Both the position numbers and the translations under genes were made by a program. Of a DNA stretch of 5,811 bases, positions 4,631-5,811 are shown in pieces. This DNA is from Porphyromonadaceae bacterium UBA7141. GTDB lineage: Bacteria; Bacteroidota; Bacteroidia; Bacteroidales; Muribaculaceae. The DNA is taken from NCBI GenBank assembly GCA_002491945.1, contig DKWX01000004.1:1-5811 (forward strand), given 5' to 3'. The stretch's first letter is position 1. The number at the start of each line of letters is the position of its first letter. The notes under the pieces are model-generated. The model worked only from the letters and a program-made list of their open reading frames with translations, was not told the DNA's origin and made no database searches.

Positions 4631-5773
4631 ATGAACAAAGGACTCACTGCCCTCGCTATGGGCACTTTCGCTCTCGGCATCGCCGAATTTCTGATGATGG
4701 GGATTCTCGGCAACATTGCCCAAAGCATGAACGTCACCATCTCTCAGGCAGGCAATTTCATCTCGGCCTATGCCGCCGGTGTATGCGTAGGCACCCCGGC
4801 TCTCCTCTTCGCCCGCCGTGTCCCGCTTCGCACCATCATGCTCACCCTCGCCGCAATCATCGCCATCGGCAACCTCGGAGCTTGCGTGGCCCAAGGGTAC
4901 TGGCCATTCATCATCGCCAGATTCATCTCCGGGCTCCCCCACGGGGCCTATTTCGGCGTAGGTGCAATAGTGGCCCGACGCCTCGCCGCTCCCGGCAAGG
5001 AGGTAAGCGCCGTGGCATTCATGATTGCCGGGATGACCATCGCCACCCTCATCGGCGTGCCACTCGGCACCCTCATCAGTAATCTTGCCACATGGCGCAT
5101 AGCCTTCCTCGCGGTCGGCGTGACCGGTATACTCACTTTTATCGCGATACGCATCTGGATTCCTCACGTAGCCGGACTTGAGGACCATGGATTCCGTGGA
5201 CAGTTCCGTTTCCTCCGCACTCTCCCGCCCTGGCTCATCTTCGGAGGTGTGCTTTTTGGACAAATCGGCATCTACTGCTGGTACAGCTACATAGATCCTC
5301 AGCTCACTGAAGTGGCCCGGTTTCCCCAACAGGATCTCACATGGCTAATGGTGCTCGCCGGAGCCGGGATGGTGGCCGGCAATCTCGTAGCCGGGTGCCT
5401 CAGCGACCGCTTCGCTCAGGCCAAAGTGGCAGCATGGGTGCAGGCCGCAGCAATTCCGATTCTGCTCCTCTTCTACTTTTTAGCCTCATATCAGACGGCC
5501 GCCGTGCTGCTCATGATAGCCGGCACAGCCAGTCTGTTCGGTTCCGGCAGTCCGTTGCAAAGCTCGATCGTAGGCTATTCCCGCGGAGGCGAACTCCTCG
5601 GCGCCGCCTGCATCCAGATTGCCTACAACGCCGGCAACGCCATTGCCGCCGCCATAGGAGGTGCCGTAATCGCCAGAGGTTACAGTGTCACCACCCCTGC
5701 CGTCACCGGTCTGCCCATTATCCTGCTCGGCTGTTCGCTTCTATTTAGGGATACTCAGTTAATCATCAACTAA
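4631..5773 (+). CDS. MFS transporter, DHA1/AraJ-like efflux family
   Basis: A complete 380-residue inner-membrane protein with about 12 hydrophobic segments (roughly 5-28, 40-60, 68-88, 92-115, 126-148, 154-175, 199-220, 236-257, 267-287, 289-306, 322-345, 353-373). It shows GIAEFLMMGIL in helix 1 (16-26), the helix-4 block RFISGLPHGAYFGVG (97-111), the antiporter-like helix-5 motif GMTIATLIGVPLGT (134-147), and a loop 8-9 sequence AGCLSDRFAQ (254-263) that echoes the MFS motif-A. These resemble the AraJ/YdhP-type drug:H+ antiporter group, which exports small molecules (sugars, drugs or metabolites) using the proton gradient. The substrate cannot be told. The cytoplasmic tail is very short (RDTQLIIN). 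The ATG at 4631 has no evident Shine-Dalgarno site. It stands alone: the upstream DNA is an IS remnant on the other strand, and a new promoter follows only four bases after the stop. Confidence 0.9.
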   Translation: MNKGLTALAMGTFALGIAEFLMMGILGNIAQSMNVTISQAGNFISAYAAGVCVGTPALLFARRVPLRTIMLTLAAIIAIGNLGACVAQGYWPFIIARFISGLPHGAYFGVGAIVARRLAAPGKEVSAVAFMIAGMTIATLIGVPLGTLISNLATWRIAFLAVGVTGILTFIAIRIWIPHVAGLEDHGFRGQFRFLRTLPPWLIFGGVLFGQIGIYCWYSYIDPQLTEVARFPQQDLTWLMVLAGAGMVAGNLVAGCLSDRFAQAKVAAWVQAAAIPILLLFYFLASYQTAAVLLMIAGTASLFGSGSPLQSSIVGYSRGGELLGAACIQIAYNAGNAIAAAIGGAVIARGYSVTTPAVTGLPIILLGCSLLFRDTQLIIN

Positions 5774-5776
5774 TTG

Positions 5777-5808
5777 TTTGCCAAAGTCGTAGATATTTTG
5801 TAACTTTA
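5777..5808 (+). promoter_or_regulatory. Bacteroidota-type promoter for the next gene beyond the window
   Basis: TTTG at 5777-5780 is followed after 20 bases by TAACTTTA at 5801-5808, one base off the TAnnTTTG -7 consensus. It begins four bases after the transporter stop and points out of the window, so the next gene is probably a separate unit. Confidence 0.5.
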
Positions 5809-5811
5809 CAA

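Noticed and set aside
4546..5082. 178-codon plus-strand ORF overlapping the transporter start
   Set aside because: It is out of frame with the transporter and its Arg/His/Pro-rich translation indicates a frame shadow.
4628..5329. 233-codon minus-strand ORF
   Set aside because: Antisense to the MFS transporter; its highly polar Glu/Gly/His-rich translation is the typical mirror of a GC-rich membrane-protein gene.

Overview
The window looks like part of a Bacteroidales (Bacteroidota) chromosome. Two sequences match the Bacteroidota promoter pattern (TTTG, 19-21 bases, TAnnTTTG), the genes lack clear Shine-Dalgarno sites, and the gene families are common in gut Bacteroidales. A Muribaculaceae-type host is a guess. 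Nothing here is plasmid, phage or conjugative machinery.

Layout. Positions 1-1541 (minus strand) hold the damaged front of a type III restriction-modification (R-M) type locus. In transcription order these are the first codons of a helicase-like gene, a DUF4391-family gene without its N-terminal part, a small four-helix-bundle (23S rRNA intervening-sequence type) gene, and the start of a DNA methyltransferase (mod) that runs off the left edge. The four-helix-bundle gene sits between two 28-bp arrays of four heptamers in inverted orientation, so it looks like a cassette placed between DUF4391 and mod. The helicase and DUF4391 fragments meet at a deletion scar carrying a 10-bp direct repeat. 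Losing one copy would join the two fragments in frame.

Positions 1542-2108 have no gene but are rich in inverted repeats. A pair of 46-bp inverted repeats (40/46 identical) encloses a good Bacteroidota promoter pointing at the R-M locus, an arrangement that resembles an invertible promoter. A second, nested pair (about 1670-1717 with 1786-1857) could fold the leader into a long hairpin.

Positions 2109-3773 (minus) encode a complete PLP-dependent aspartate 4-decarboxylase / aspartate aminotransferase. Upstream of it are a bidirectional terminator-like hairpin, a 53-codon small ORF, an AT-rich stretch and the C-terminal remnant of an IS5-like transposase.

Positions 4631-5773 (plus) encode a complete 12-helix major facilitator efflux-type transporter. 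A promoter for the next gene, outside the window, lies at the extreme right edge.

The R-M remnants belong to one operon. The decarboxylase and the transporter each appear to be independent units; nothing in the sequence ties them to each other or to the R-M locus. The most interesting part is 585-1990, with the heptamer-bounded cassette, the possible frame-switching scar and the promoter between inverted repeats.
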